The position numbers and the translations under genes were made by a program. A DNA stretch of 64,000 nucleotides, taken from positions 1 to 64,000 of the forward strand of contig NZ_JABASX010000010.1 of assembly GCF_016107655.1 (NCBI RefSeq), read 5' to 3'. Source of the stretch: Brevibacterium antiquum (GTDB lineage: Bacteria > Actinomycetota > Actinomycetes > Actinomycetales > Brevibacteriaceae). Position 1 is the stretch's first letter. Each line of letters opens with the position of its first letter. The notes beneath the pieces are model-generated. The model saw nothing but the letters and a program-made list of their open reading frames with translations, had not been told where the DNA came from and made no database searches. This document shows positions 9,460 to 20,750 of this stretch, piece after piece.

Positions 9460-9463
<4 letters not shown>
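8666..9463 (-). CDS. xdhC: XdhC-family molybdenum cofactor insertion/maturation protein
   Basis: The 265-residue protein belongs to the XdhC/CoxI family, which binds the molybdenum cofactor, supports its sulfuration and hands it to xanthine dehydrogenase. The N-terminal XdhC domain includes GGGNLEM and the cysteine pair QCCGGEVSVLLEPL. A Rossmann-like domain begins at IFGIGNIGLELTRIL. The ATG at 9463 is chosen because it overlaps the stop of xdhB by ATGA; the open frame continues upstream only by reading through xdhB in another frame. It is a chaperone rather than a subunit of the enzyme. Confidence 0.9.
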
Positions 9464-11855
<2,392 letters not shown>

Positions 11856-11859
<4 letters not shown>

Positions 11860-13322
11860 CGTCCTGCCTCCTGTTCGGCATAGAAACGTTCCAACGAGGA
11901 CCGCAGCATCGCGGTCCGGTACTTCGCACTCGCCCGGTGATCATCCATCGGGGTGCCCTCGGCGGCGAGGGTCTCTGCGGCGCCGTGCACGGTCTCAAGC
12001 GTCCAGGCCGAACCTTCCAGCAGAGCCTCGGTAGCGTCGGCGCGCAGCGGTGTGGCCGCGACGCCGCCCAGTCCGATCCGGGCCTTGGCCACGACCCCGT
12101 CCTCGACACTCACGGCGTAGCCGATCGCGACCGAGGAAATATCGTCGAAGCGGCGCTTCGCGATCTTCTGGAACGAGGTCATGGGTGCCAGCGGCAGCGG
12201 AATGCGGATCGCGGTGATGAGTTCCCCGGCAGCACGGACGGTCTGCCGGTAGCCGGTGAAGTACTCGGCCAGGTCCACAACGCGTGAGCCCTGCAACGAG
12301 GTGAGCACGAGCTGTGCCTCCAGGGCCAGGAGTGCCGGTGGGGCGTCGCCGATGGGTGAGCCCGTGCCGAGGTTTCCGCCGATGGTGGCGGCGTTGCGGA
12401 TGAGTCGGGAGGCGAACTGCGGGATGAGTTTGCCCAGCAGCGGGATCGAGCCGGCAAGTTCGCGTTCGAGTTCGCTCAGGGTGTGAGCCGCACCGAGTTC
12501 GATGTAGTCCTCGGTCCGGCGGATGCCGCGCAGTTCGGGCAGACGATCGATGGCGAGCATCGATTTGGCGCGTGCTCCCTTGATGTTGACCTCGACGCCC
12601 CAGTCGGTGGCGCCGGCGACGACGAGAGTCTCGGGTTCGGCGGCCAGGATGTCGAGAGCCTCGGCGAGGGTGGACGGGCGACGGTAGCGTCCTGGTTCAC
12701 CCGTGGCCGTATCGGCTCGGTGGATATCGGTGCTCGCCGAGGTGGGTGCCGGCTTCTGCCGACGCTGTGCGATCGTGTCGCCGGCTTCGGGCTGGCCGAG
12801 AGCGTAGGCGGCATCGCGGATGGGGCGGTAGCCGGTGCAGCGGCAGAGGTTGCCGGACAGGGAGTGGATGTCGAAGCCGTTGGGGCCGCAGTGGTGGTCG
12901 GCGGCGATGGCATCCTCGGCACGTTCTGGCCGGTAGTATTCGGCGGCCATGGAGCAGATGAAGCCGGGGGTGCAGTATCCGCATTGGGATCCGCCGCGCA
13001 CGGCCAGCTCTTCCTGGACGGGGTGGACGGACTCAGCGTCGGCGAGGCCTTCGGCCGTGATGACTTCCTGGCCGTCGAGTGCCGCGGCCGGCAGCAGGCA
13101 CGAGTTGACCGAGGTCCAACGGGTCGTCCCATCGGCGTCGGGGCGGGCGACCATGATCGCGCAGGCCCCGCATTCGCCTTCGGCGCAGCCTTCCTTGGCT
13201 GCTGTGAGACCGGCTCCGCGGAGAAAGTCCAAAGCATTTGTGTGTGGTGGCCCGTCGAATTCGTGAACGGTCGAGTTCACTGAAACCTGGGCGGTGGAAC
13301 GTTGAGTTGCCGGGGCAGACAT
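11856..13322 (-). CDS. xdhA: Xanthine dehydrogenase small subunit (2x[2Fe-2S] and FAD)
   Basis: The 488-residue subunit passes electrons from the molybdenum centre to NAD+. The N-terminal plant-type [2Fe-2S] site is CAEGECGAC at residues 46-54. The second cluster domain has QCGYCTPGF and NLCRCTGY, the CxxC motifs of the family, and an FAD-binding domain follows from about residue 210, including TIGGNLGTGSPIGD. The start at 13322 is preceded by AGGAGGTAAGTGCG, a near-perfect ribosome binding site; an upstream in-frame ATG at 13376 lacks this. It is the first gene of xdhABC, with guaD downstream. Confidence 0.95.
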
Positions 13323-13535
13323 CGCACTTACCTCCTGCGCCTCATCTCTGCGGCGCGCAGTGCATGGTTGGAACAATTGCTTCGTTCTTCGAGCTTCTGG
13401 TTATCCATGCGAACAGCAGCGAAGAACGTGGTGTCGCGGCTCGGGTGTCACACCCGCTGTGCCGACGACGCAATCGTCCTCAGCACCCGTGTGCGATCTG
13501 ACCTTTCGACCAGGCTGTGATCTCCGACATAAACG

Positions 13536-15017
13536 TCATCCTCCCAAGATAGCTGAAATCGGCCCGCGAACGAAGTACAGCACGAATCCTGCGGACACGA
13601 CCCAAAGGAGCCAGTGAACGTCCCGGCCGCGTTTGCTCATCGCATGGATGAGGGCCCACGAGATGAATCCGACGCCGATTCCGTTGGCGATCGAATAGGT
13701 CAGCGGCATGGTGACCATGGTCAGGAACACCGGCAGCGAGGTGCGGAAGTCGCTCATGTCGATCTCGCGGATCTGCGTGACCATCATGGCGCCCACGACG
13801 ACGAGCGCGGCGGCTCCGGCTTCCATCGGGATGACGCCGATGAGCGGTGCGAAGAACATCGACACCAGGAACAGCGCACCCGTGATGCAGGCGGCGAATC
13901 CGGTTCGAGCACCTTCGGCGATACCTGCCGCTGCGTCGACGAAAACGGTGTTCGACGAGGCGGAGGCTCCACCACCGGCAACTGCGCCGATGCCCTCGAC
14001 GATGAATGCACCGCGGATACGGGGGAACATTCCGTCTTTGGTCTGCAGCCCTGCGCTGCGGGCGAGGCCGGTCATGGTGCCCATGGCGTCGAAGAAGTTC
14101 GTGAACACCAGGGTAAAGACGAGCATCGTGGCAGCGAGGACGCCGATTCGCTCGAAGGACCCGAACAGGTCGAAGGCTCCGATGAGCGAGAAGTCGGGCA
14201 AGGCGACGACCTGACTGGGGATCTCGGGGGCGGCGAGGTTCCAGCCCACCGGGTCCGGATTGACCGGGTCGCCCACGGTTCCCAGCTTCGCGAAGGCCTG
14301 GATGACCATCGCGACGATTGTGGCCACGATGATGCCGATGAGGATTCCGCCCGGAACCTGACGTGCGACGAGAATGCCGATGAGGATCAGAGCGAAGACG
14401 AACACCAGCGTCGGCAGCGATGCAATCGACCCGTCCTGACCCAGCTGGACGGGAGGTCCGGCCGGGGTGCGGGTGACGAAGCCGGAGTTGACGAACCCGA
14501 TGAACGCGATGAACAGGCCGATTCCGACCGTGATCGCGACCTTCAGGGCGTGAGGCACGGCGTTGAAGATCGCGGTTCGGATGCCGGTGGCTCCGAGGAC
14601 GACGATGATGACACCGTTGATGACCACGAGCCCCATGGCTTCGGCCCAGGTGACTTCCTGGACCACGGAGACGGCCAGGAAGCTGTTCATGCCCAGCCCT
14701 GCGGCGAGTGCGAAGGGGAGCTTCGCGACGACGCCGAAGAGGATCGTGATGACGCCGGCGACGAGGCCGGTGACAGCAGTCAGTTGGGCGAAGTCGAGCG
14801 CCCCGCCCGCGACATCCTGGGAACCGCCCAGGATGAGCGGGTTGAGGACGACGATGTAGGCCATCGCAAAGAAGGCGACGATGCCGCCGCGGATCTCCTG
14901 TTTGACCGAGGATCCGCGTGATGTGATTTCGAAGAATCTGTCGAGCAGACCGGGACTCCCGCTGCTGTTGTCAGCGGTCTTCGTATCCCGCCGTTGGTCG
15001 TTGTCAGCCATTTTCAT
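13536..15017 (-). CDS. AzgA-like purine permease (adenine/guanine/hypoxanthine)
   Basis: The 493-residue, roughly 12-14 segment membrane protein is of the AzgA/GhxP branch of NCS2-like transporters and should import adenine, guanine or hypoxanthine by proton symport. Diagnostic stretches are FFAMAYIVVLNPLIL near residue 45, LPFALAAGLGMNSFLAV near residue 100, and TGLARSAGLQTKDGMFPRI in the middle of the protein. The ATG at 15017 is selected because GAGGTGGTCC precedes it. It lies upstream of xdhA on the same strand, but 213 bp separate them. A purine-regulon operator candidate lies 122 bp upstream, tying it to the glyoxylate operon. Confidence 0.88.
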   Translation of the reverse strand: MKMADNDQRRDTKTADNSSGSPGLLDRFFEITSRGSSVKQEIRGGIVAFFAMAYIVVLNPLILGGSQDVAGGALDFAQLTAVTGLVAGVITILFGVVAKLPFALAAGLGMNSFLAVSVVQEVTWAEAMGLVVINGVIIVVLGATGIRTAIFNAVPHALKVAITVGIGLFIAFIGFVNSGFVTRTPAGPPVQLGQDGSIASLPTLVFVFALILIGILVARQVPGGILIGIIVATIVAMVIQAFAKLGTVGDPVNPDPVGWNLAAPEIPSQVVALPDFSLIGAFDLFGSFERIGVLAATMLVFTLVFTNFFDAMGTMTGLARSAGLQTKDGMFPRIRGAFIVEGIGAVAGGGASASSNTVFVDAAAGIAEGARTGFAACITGALFLVSMFFAPLIGVIPMEAGAAALVVVGAMMVTQIREIDMSDFRTSLPVFLTMVTMPLTYSIANGIGVGFISWALIHAMSKRGRDVHWLLWVVSAGFVLYFVRGPISAILGG

Positions 15018-15368
15018 GGACCACCTCAAGTTGTTCGATTTGATCAGTCGGCAACATCATCGTCGGCGACCATGCGCCTTGAACATGCGCAGAGAAACGG
15101 ACACGAGCTTCCACAACAGAAGTTTCTTTTCGCATCATGGAAAGACACTTCCGTTCCGACTGACCAGTTAAGTCTGTTTTGCATAATGTGTCAACGATCA
15201 CATTCTGATTACGCTGCCGACTATGGCCAAGTCGTCCGCCTCGACCACACGCAATCATCGCAAACCACACGCTTGCCCCCGCCATCGGGGTGGTGGTCAG
15301 CGGCTCACGACCGCAGTCGGCGCAGAGGGAAGGAATGAGGATCATCGCTCGTCTTCGAGCACAGAAAA
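15018..15368. promoter_or_regulatory. Upstream region of AzgA-like permease
   Basis: The first 140 bp hold the operator candidate at 15139-15152 and are AT-rich. The remainder, roughly 15160-15360, contains no gene, hairpin or repeat that I can support. Confidence 0.45.
15139..15152 (-). promoter_or_regulatory. Purine-regulon operator candidate, site 3
   Basis: Read on the minus strand this is GGAAGTGTCTTTCC, identical over 14 bp to the right half of the site at 5363-5387. It lies 122 bp upstream of the AzgA-like permease. Confidence 0.6.
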
Positions 15369-15412
15369 GCCTGAGCAGTGACACCGTCTCCCAACGATGT
15401 CACGGCTCAGGC
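15369..15412 (-). terminator. Rho-independent terminator after tRNA-Ser
   Basis: On the minus strand GCCTGAGC-C-GTGACA pairs with TGTCAC-T-GCTCAGGC and is followed at once by TTTTCT. It starts 7 bp after the tRNA 3' end. Confidence 0.9.
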
Positions 15413-15418
15413 AAAACG

Positions 15419-15506
15419 CGGTGGCGGTGGGATTTGAACCCACGGTAGGGGGTTACCCTACACAACATTTCGAGTGTTGCACCTTCGGCCGCTCGGACAC
15501 GCCACC
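15419..15506 (-). tRNA. tRNA-Ser (anticodon CGA)
   Basis: The minus strand folds as an 88-nt class II tRNA. The acceptor stem is GGTGGCG/CGCCACC with discriminator G. The anticodon stem is CAACA/TGTTG with loop CTCGAAA, giving anticodon CGA for the UCG codon. A long variable arm GTAGGG/CCCTAC typical of serine tRNAs follows, then the T arm GTGGGTTCAAATCCCAC. CCA is not encoded. A terminator follows directly. Confidence 0.97.
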
Positions 15507-15577
15507 GCGGACAACATTACAGTCAGCCCCAGGCGGCGTCCAAATCGAGCGGGCGTGACCTGAGCCACTGCGCTGCC

Positions 15578-16042
15578 TTACTCGGTCGGCGAGCTTCGGC
15601 TTGCAGGATTCCCCCGTTTCGCGGCGAAGAAATCACTGAGCAGATCCCGGCACTTCGTCGCTGCAACTCCGGAGTAGACCTCTGGGTGATGCAGCGCGGC
15701 GCGGTCTCGCAGCAGATCCCAGACAGACCCGGCCGCACCGGCCTTCTCATCGAAGGCACCATAGACGACTCGTGCAACCCGGGACCCGACGACAGCACCT
15801 GCACACATCGCACAGGGTTCGAGAGTGACGACAAGGGTAGCGTCATCGAGGCGCCATCGTCCGGTCGCCTCGGCGGCATTGCGCAGCGCCATGAGCTCGG
15901 CATGCCCGAGCGGATCCTGATCGACTTCGCGTCTGTTGTGACCGCGCCCGATCACCGCACCATCAGCGTTCAGCACCACGGCCCCGACGGGAACGTCGTC
16001 ATGCGCACTCGCCAGCGCCGCCTCGGCGAGGGCCAGTGCCAT
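15578..16042 (-). CDS. tadA: tRNA-specific adenosine deaminase
   Basis: The 154-residue zinc deaminase should convert A34 of tRNA-Arg(ACG) to inosine, and so allow decoding of CGU, CGC and CGA codons. The active site is intact: HAE at residues 47-49 with catalytic Glu49, and PCAMC at 76-80 with zinc cysteines 77 and 80. The ATG at 16042 gives the usual MALALAEA opening. There is no in-frame ATG, GTG or TTG between it and the upstream gene, although the ribosome binding site is weak (AGGATTGG). The gene follows the TadA-associated protein on the same strand, which supports coupled expression. Confidence 0.93.
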   Translation of the reverse strand: MALALAEAALASAHDDVPVGAVVLNADGAVIGRGHNRREVDQDPLGHAELMALRNAAEATGRWRLDDATLVVTLEPCAMCAGAVVGSRVARVVYGAFDEKAGAAGSVWDLLRDRAALHHPEVYSGVAATKCRDLLSDFFAAKRGNPASRSSPTE

Positions 16043-16116
16043 CCAATCCTGGAAGTGCGCGTGGGCGCCGAAGCCGAGATCCGCACTCTCCTCTGGCGAG
16101 GCCTCCTCCGGTGAGC

Positions 16117-16668
16117 TCAGCGGGCGGCCTGGAGCTGATCGGCGAATCCGACGGTCTCACCGACATGGGCAACGACGCGGGCAGGGTCCGAGCGGTACTT
16201 CTCCACCTGCTCGATGAGGTCGGCGGGCAGGACTCCGCGGTCGACGTAGATCTCGGCATCTCCGCCCCATTCGGCGTCGATGTCGAACTCGAGCATCGCG
16301 ACCTCTTCATCCTCGTCGTCATCGGTCTCGGCGACCGCATCTTCTTCGAGACCGAATTCCTCCTCCGGCTCGGCCTCATAGGCATCGGGCTGCGAATCGA
16401 GGAAGTCGGCGAATATATCCGCGAAGGGGCTGAGCTCGACGGCACGCAGGTCAGACAGAAAGACTTTGATCTCGTTGTTCTCGCAGACTCGCACGAGGCC
16501 GAACCATTCGTCCTCGTGCTCGATGACCGCGACCGATTCGCCGTCTTCCGAGCCGGCCGCCTGCATCATCTCAACCAGGCTGTCGAGATCTGAGGCATCC
16601 CGGACATCGACATCGAGCGCACGAAAACCATCGCTAGTTTCGGCAAGGATCTCAGTGAAGTAGGACAT
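16117..16668 (-). CDS. tRNA adenosine deaminase-associated protein
   Basis: The 183-residue protein is of the small actinobacterial family found next to tadA; its biochemical role is not established. It begins MSYFTEILAE, then has an alpha/beta region to about residue 80. A strongly acidic stretch of about 35 residues rich in Glu and Asp includes ETDDDEDEEV, and a C-terminal region ends FADQLQAAR. The ATG at 16668 is preferred over an in-frame ATG at 16704 because MSYF is the conserved opening. No catalytic motif is visible. A role as partner or modulator of TadA is inference from gene order only. Confidence 0.82.
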   Translation of the reverse strand: MSYFTEILAETSDGFRALDVDVRDASDLDSLVEMMQAAGSEDGESVAVIEHEDEWFGLVRVCENNEIKVFLSDLRAVELSPFADIFADFLDSQPDAYEAEPEEEFGLEEDAVAETDDDEDEEVAMLEFDIDAEWGGDAEIYVDRGVLPADLIEQVEKYRSDPARVVAHVGETVGFADQLQAAR

Positions 16669-16748
16669 GGTCCCATTGTGACTCCTCGGCCGACCATTGA
16701 CCACAGTTCCACGCGCGCGAAGATGAAAAGTTCCGTACCATTTCTCTT

Positions 16749-17387
16749 ATGCGCCTACATGTAGCCGATCACCCGCTCATCGCCCACAAACTCAGCGTCC
16801 TACGCGACCAGAGCACGGATTCTGCTCGCTTCCGCCAGCTCACCGAGGAGCTCGTCATGCTCCTCGCATACGAGGCCACCCGCTCGGTTGCGGTCGAGGA
16901 CAAGGAGATCACGACCCCCGTCACGACGTTCACCGGCACCCGCCTGGCCGAACCGCGCCCGGTCGTCGTTCCGATCCTGCGCGCGGGTCTGGGCATGCTC
17001 GATGGCATGCTGCGCATTCTCCCCACCGCCGAGGTCGGCTTCCTGGGGATGGTCCGCGATGAGGAGACATTTGAGCCCAGCGCCTACGCAGATCGTCTGC
17101 CCGATGACCTCAGCGGCCGGCAGATCTTCGTCGTCGATCCGATGCTTGCCACGGGTGGGACCTTGGCCATGGCCATCGACTTCCTCCTCGCCCGAGGCGC
17201 CAGGGACGTCACGGCGGTCTGCCTCGTGAGTGCTCCAGAGGGAGTCGCGCGCATTGAGAAGGACTACGCGCAGTCGGCGAATGTCGAGATCTACACAGCA
17301 GCGCTCGACGAGAAGCTCAACAAGAAGGGCTACATCGTCCCCGGGCTCGGCGATGCCGGTGACCGAATGTACGGAATCGTCGACTGA
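16749..17387 (+). CDS. upp: Uracil phosphoribosyltransferase
   Basis: The 212-residue protein should salvage uracil to UMP using PRPP in the cytoplasm. The PRPP loop [15 protein letters not shown] lies at about residues 128-142, the RAGLGM segment near residue 79, and the uracil-binding C-terminus [17 protein letters not shown] is complete. Length is standard. It is divergent from the TadA-associated gene, with 80 bp between starts, and ends just before a strong hairpin at 17398-17429, so it is probably monocistronic. Confidence 0.97.
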   Translation: MRLHVADHPLIAHKLSVLRDQSTDSARFRQLTEELVMLLAYEATRSVAVEDKEITTPVTTFTGTRLAEPRPVVVPILRAGLGMLDGMLRILPTAEVGFLGMVRDEETFEPSAYADRLPDDLSGRQIFVVDPMLATGGTLAMAIDFLLARGARDVTAVCLVSAPEGVARIEKDYAQSANVEIYTAALDEKLNKKGYIVPGLGDAGDRMYGIVD

Positions 17388-17397
17388 CCGAGGCTGG

Positions 17398-17429
17398 ATG
17401 ACGCCGGATGACGAAGAATTCGGCGTCAT
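17398..17429 (+). terminator. Terminator after upp
   Basis: ATGACGCCG and CGGCGTCAT form a perfect 9-bp stem beginning 11 bp after the upp stop, followed by ATTTCGT. The T-tract is short but position and stem are convincing. Confidence 0.7.
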
Positions 17430-17494
17430 ATTTCGTCACACTCGTCTCATTTTCGGGCTTTCCTTTGCAACCGGCGAGTTTTGTGACAAATAAT

Positions 17495-17508
17495 GAAGTC
17501 ATGACTTC
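17495..17508. promoter_or_regulatory. 14-bp palindrome upstream of winged-helix regulator
   Basis: GAAGTCATGACTTC is a perfect palindrome in AT-rich DNA about 160 bp before the regulator at 17670. It could be its own operator, though no second copy was found. Confidence 0.35.
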
Positions 17509-17669
17509 TTCGACGCACCCGACGCGAATGTGCCCCGCAGGCATGCGTATGCTCTGCGTTCGTTGTCGGTGATCGCCTCTCCGCTGTCCGGCTTCGAACG
17601 AGTACACGCAGACTCCGCAGCGGACTCATTCAGTCACAACGGCCTGACAGGTCGAAGCAAAGGACAGCC

Positions 17670-18497
17670 ATGTCGAATCCAGAACCAGCGTACGCACATC
17701 CACGCAGCGCAGCTGCCATCCGTCGCGCAGGAGCCCGGTTGAGTGCCGTAGACCCGCAGAACCCGCCCCACACCTTCGGCCCCGCCGGCGTCGTGCCCTC
17801 GCCGAAGGCGGCGCGTGGAATCATCGTCTACATCGGTCTTGATGAGTCCAAGGCGGCTGCCGATGGGACCAACCTCTCCGCGATCGCCGGGGAGCTGCAG
17901 GCCTACGCAAAGGAGCTGGCTTCCCAGGCCGAGACCCAGGCGGTCATCGCTCTGGCGCCGGAAGGTCGCGGCAACGACATCGATGCCGTTCGTGCCGTGG
18001 CCAACGGCTCCCCCGCCGCCACCGGCACCCCAGCTGGATCACACGGCCCGGTCCGCTCGCGCATTCCCAACCGGATCCATCCACCGACCCTGCGCCGCGA
18101 GCCCGAGCAGGGCATCGGCGAAGCCGCCCCCACAGGCGGCTTCGGATCCCGATTCGATGGGAACTTCCAGAGCAGAACCGCCGAGCGCCTGCGCATCGAC
18201 ATCCCGCGCCGCGAGGTTCGCATCGACGGCGATCTCATCGATGTCACCACCAAGGAATTCGACCTCCTGGCGACTCTCGTCTCTCATGCCGACTCCACTC
18301 TGCCCCGTGAAGACCTCATCACTGCCGTCTGGTCGGGTGGCGAAGTCCCTGATGAGAGGACTGTTGACGTGCACATCCGACGCCTGCGCCGACGTCTGGG
18401 AGAGTACTCTTCGGTGATTCGGACGATGAGAGGCTCCGGCTACCGCTATGACACTCACCCCGACGTCACGGTGTGGTCCGCCACCGCCCACCGGTGA
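17670..18497 (+). CDS. Winged-helix (OmpR/PhoB-type) transcriptional regulator without receiver
   Basis: The 275-residue protein has a C-terminal PhoB-type winged helix at about 168-264, with the recognisable run IDVTTKEFDLLATL, the recognition helix in DERTVDVHIRRLRRRLG and the wing RTMRGSGYRYD. The first 130 residues do not contain a phospho-acceptor receiver domain: there is no aspartate cluster or lysine in the expected places. Instead an alpha/beta segment, GIIVYIGLDESKAAADGTNL, is followed by a proline-rich linker. The signal it senses is therefore unknown. The start is preceded by AAAGGACAGCC. It is not adjacent to a histidine kinase. Confidence 0.78.
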   Translation: MSNPEPAYAHPRSAAAIRRAGARLSAVDPQNPPHTFGPAGVVPSPKAARGIIVYIGLDESKAAADGTNLSAIAGELQAYAKELASQAETQAVIALAPEGRGNDIDAVRAVANGSPAATGTPAGSHGPVRSRIPNRIHPPTLRREPEQGIGEAAPTGGFGSRFDGNFQSRTAERLRIDIPRREVRIDGDLIDVTTKEFDLLATLVSHADSTLPREDLITAVWSGGEVPDERTVDVHIRRLRRRLGEYSSVIRTMRGSGYRYDTHPDVTVWSATAHR

Positions 18498-18569
18498 CTG
18501 AATCCTATTCTTGGGCGAAAAGTGAGCCACGTCGCATGGCTCGCCCAGCATGAGGACAGACTCAGCGGT

Positions 18570-18575
18570 TAAGAT
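18570..18575 (+). promoter_or_regulatory. -10 element giving a probable leaderless transcript
   Basis: TAAGAT ends 9 bases before the ATG at 18585 and there is no ribosome binding site between them. This spacing fits transcription starting at or next to the start codon, which is common in Actinobacteria. Confidence 0.4.
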
Positions 18576-18584
18576 TCTTAATCG

Positions 18585-19526
18585 ATGAACGAGGAATATT
18601 CTCAACCCAGGAAAACGCATAGCCCAGCCAAGGGGATCACCGCGCTGATCTTCGGCATCGCCTATGCCGCATTTCTCCTGCTCCACCACCTGCTGCCGAC
18701 CAGGATGGGCATTGCGCTGCTCATCGAGAGCATTCTGCCGTGGACGGGAATCTTCCTGGCCTTGGTCCTGCTCATGTTCCTCATCCGCTTCTCGCTGCTC
18801 TCAGCGATCGGCTTCCTGGTGCCGACAGTGGTCTGGGCGTCGATGTTCGGCTCCGCGGTGATTCCGGCGAGCGACAAAGGCGACCCGGATGTCACCGTCG
18901 CCACGCACAATGTGGGTGCCAGGTTGTCCGAGCCCACCGCAGCGGCGAAGAGTCTCGTATCCGCTGACCCCGACATCGTCACGATTCAGGAGCTCGAGTC
19001 CCTGTCGGGCAAGATCATCCACAAGGAACTCGATTCCTCGTTCCAGCATTCGCAGGTCGTCGACACGATCGGCGTGTGGTCGAAATGGCCGATGTCCGCA
19101 CCCGAAGAGGTAGACCTGGGACTGCAGTGGCCTCGTGCCTTCGCCACCACCGTCTCCACGGACCACGGCGACATCAGGTTCTACTCCGTACACATGCCTT
19201 CGGTGCGACCTGGTCACGAAGCCATGCGCAATGCCGCAATCCGCAGGTTGGCCACAGAGGTCGAAACCGATGAAGCCGAGCGTGTCATCGTGGCCGGTGA
19301 CTTCAACACTGCAACGACGGATACCAACTTCTCGACGTTGTCTCCCCCACTTGAGGATTCGCGGGTCGAGACCGGCGGCGGCTTCGGTTTCACCTGGCCT
19401 GCCCGCCTCCCCGTCACCCGGCTCGACCATGTCCTCTATCGCGGGTTCGACGCCACCTCCGACGAGGTGCTCGGCCGCGGCTCGAGTGACCACCGCGCCG
19501 TCCTCGCCGGCCTTGACGTGAAATAG
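18585..19526 (+). CDS. Membrane-anchored endonuclease/exonuclease/phosphatase family protein
   Basis: The 313-residue protein has about three N-terminal membrane segments (roughly 20-40, 48-68, 70-90) followed by an EEP hydrolase domain outside the membrane. The catalytic landmarks are present: THNVG near residue 106, IQELE near 133, AGDFNTA near 242, RLDHVLY near 285 and SDHRAVL near 304. Substrate may be a phosphodiester such as a lipid or nucleic acid, but the family is too broad to name it. The gene stands alone and converges on the MarP-like gene with 28 bp between the two ends. Confidence 0.8.
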   Translation: MNEEYSQPRKTHSPAKGITALIFGIAYAAFLLLHHLLPTRMGIALLIESILPWTGIFLALVLLMFLIRFSLLSAIGFLVPTVVWASMFGSAVIPASDKGDPDVTVATHNVGARLSEPTAAAKSLVSADPDIVTIQELESLSGKIIHKELDSSFQHSQVVDTIGVWSKWPMSAPEEVDLGLQWPRAFATTVSTDHGDIRFYSVHMPSVRPGHEAMRNAAIRRLATEVETDEAERVIVAGDFNTATTDTNFSTLSPPLEDSRVETGGGFGFTWPARLPVTRLDHVLYRGFDATSDEVLGRGSSDHRAVLAGLDVK

Positions 19527-19554
19527 TTCGTCAGCCTGACTCTCTCATAGCTCC

Positions 19555-20742
19555 TCAGCCGGTGCAGTGCCCTGCCGACTCCGGAGTCCGGTTCTGTGCT
19601 CCTGCTTGCAGTTCGTCGCTGATCTCCGCTCGCGTGAGAGCATACCCTGTCTCGTCATCGGTGGCGGACCTGGCGAAGACCATCCCCACCACGTCGCCGT
19701 TCGCGTCGAGCAGCGGACCTCCCGAGTTTCCTTCGCGGACGATTCCACGCAGCGAATACACCTCGCGCACCACTGAGCTCGAATCGTAGATGTCGAGGCC
19801 CCGCGCGTCGATCTTCTCCCGCACTCGCGAAGGAGAGATCGTATAGGGCCCGTTCTGAGGGAACCCAGCGACGACGGAGTCATCTCCCGGTCCCAACCCG
19901 CTGCCGAATTCGAGGGCGGGAGCATCGAGCTCGGGAACCCGCAGGACGGCCACGTCGGCCTCGGAATCGAATTCCACCACCTCGGCGGAATACGGCCTGC
20001 CCTTACCGCCGACCTGGACGGCGAGGTCCGTTGACCCTGCAACGACGTGGGCGTTGGTGGCGATGAGTCCGTCACTGTAGACGAATCCCGAGCCCTCGGA
20101 TCCTGTCGGGCAGGTGGTGGCAGTCGTCGTGACCTTGACGACGGATTCCTCCACACCACGACCGACGTCGACCATCGCTGAGTCGGGTTCTCCGACGCCG
20201 CGGATCTGCTCTGTCTGCCCCGAGAAGACTTGCGGGAAGCCTGTGGCCTCGAGACCTTGGGAGATGTCGCCCAGAGCGATCTGTGAAGAGTACGGAATCG
20301 TCTTGTCAACGGCCGCTATCACCGTGGAGTCTGCGACCCATCGGTTCGGCTCGACCCACGGCGTGGTCCGAATGAAGCCCGCCGCCAGCCAGATGACGAG
20401 GACGTAGACGACGCCCGCGGTGACTGTGCCGCCGATCGAGTCGATGCCCTGCCCGAGCTCCGAGTCCATGGATCGTTTGAACCACACGCCGACCCCGTTG
20501 CCGACGAAGGCGAACAGAACGCTGAGGACGAGCGGCATCGATGCGAGGAGGATGACGACACCGGGATTCTCCATGACCTGGGTGCCTTCGCTCAGGCGTT
20601 CGATCAGGGGTGAGAGCAGCCTGCCCACGATCCAGCCGACCACGAAGCCGGCGACAGCGGCGAGGCCGATGATGAAACCCTGGCGGAACCCGGAGAAGAG
20701 CGCAGCGATCCCCAGGATGATGATGACGACGTCGACGAGCAT
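19555..20742 (-). CDS. marP: MarP-like membrane serine protease (CvpA-like plus trypsin-like domain)
   Basis: The 395-residue protein matches mycobacterial MarP, a periplasmic protease needed for acid resistance. Four membrane segments of the CvpA type fill residues 1-125, followed by a chymotrypsin-like protease. The triad is His232 in TNAHVVAG, Asp263 in SEADVAVLRV and Ser340 in EGNSGGPL. Cys211 and Cys393 sit where MarP has its activating disulfide, which I place at 214/395 in the M. tuberculosis protein. The ATG at 20742 (or GTG at 20745) is chosen because the frame upstream lies inside the PrsW gene. It begins 8 bp after the prsW stop, so the two are co-transcribed. Confidence 0.92.
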   Translation of the reverse strand: MLVDVVIIILGIAALFSGFRQGFIIGLAAVAGFVVGWIVGRLLSPLIERLSEGTQVMENPGVVILLASMPLVLSVLFAFVGNGVGVWFKRSMDSELGQGIDSIGGTVTAGVVYVLVIWLAAGFIRTTPWVEPNRWVADSTVIAAVDKTIPYSSQIALGDISQGLEATGFPQVFSGQTEQIRGVGEPDSAMVDVGRGVEESVVKVTTTATTCPTGSEGSGFVYSDGLIATNAHVVAGSTDLAVQVGGKGRPYSAEVVEFDSEADVAVLRVPELDAPALEFGSGLGPGDDSVVAGFPQNGPYTISPSRVREKIDARGLDIYDSSSVVREVYSLRGIVREGNSGGPLLDANGDVVGMVFARSATDDETGYALTRAEISDELQAGAQNRTPESAGHCTG

Positions 20743-20750
20743 CACGAGAG

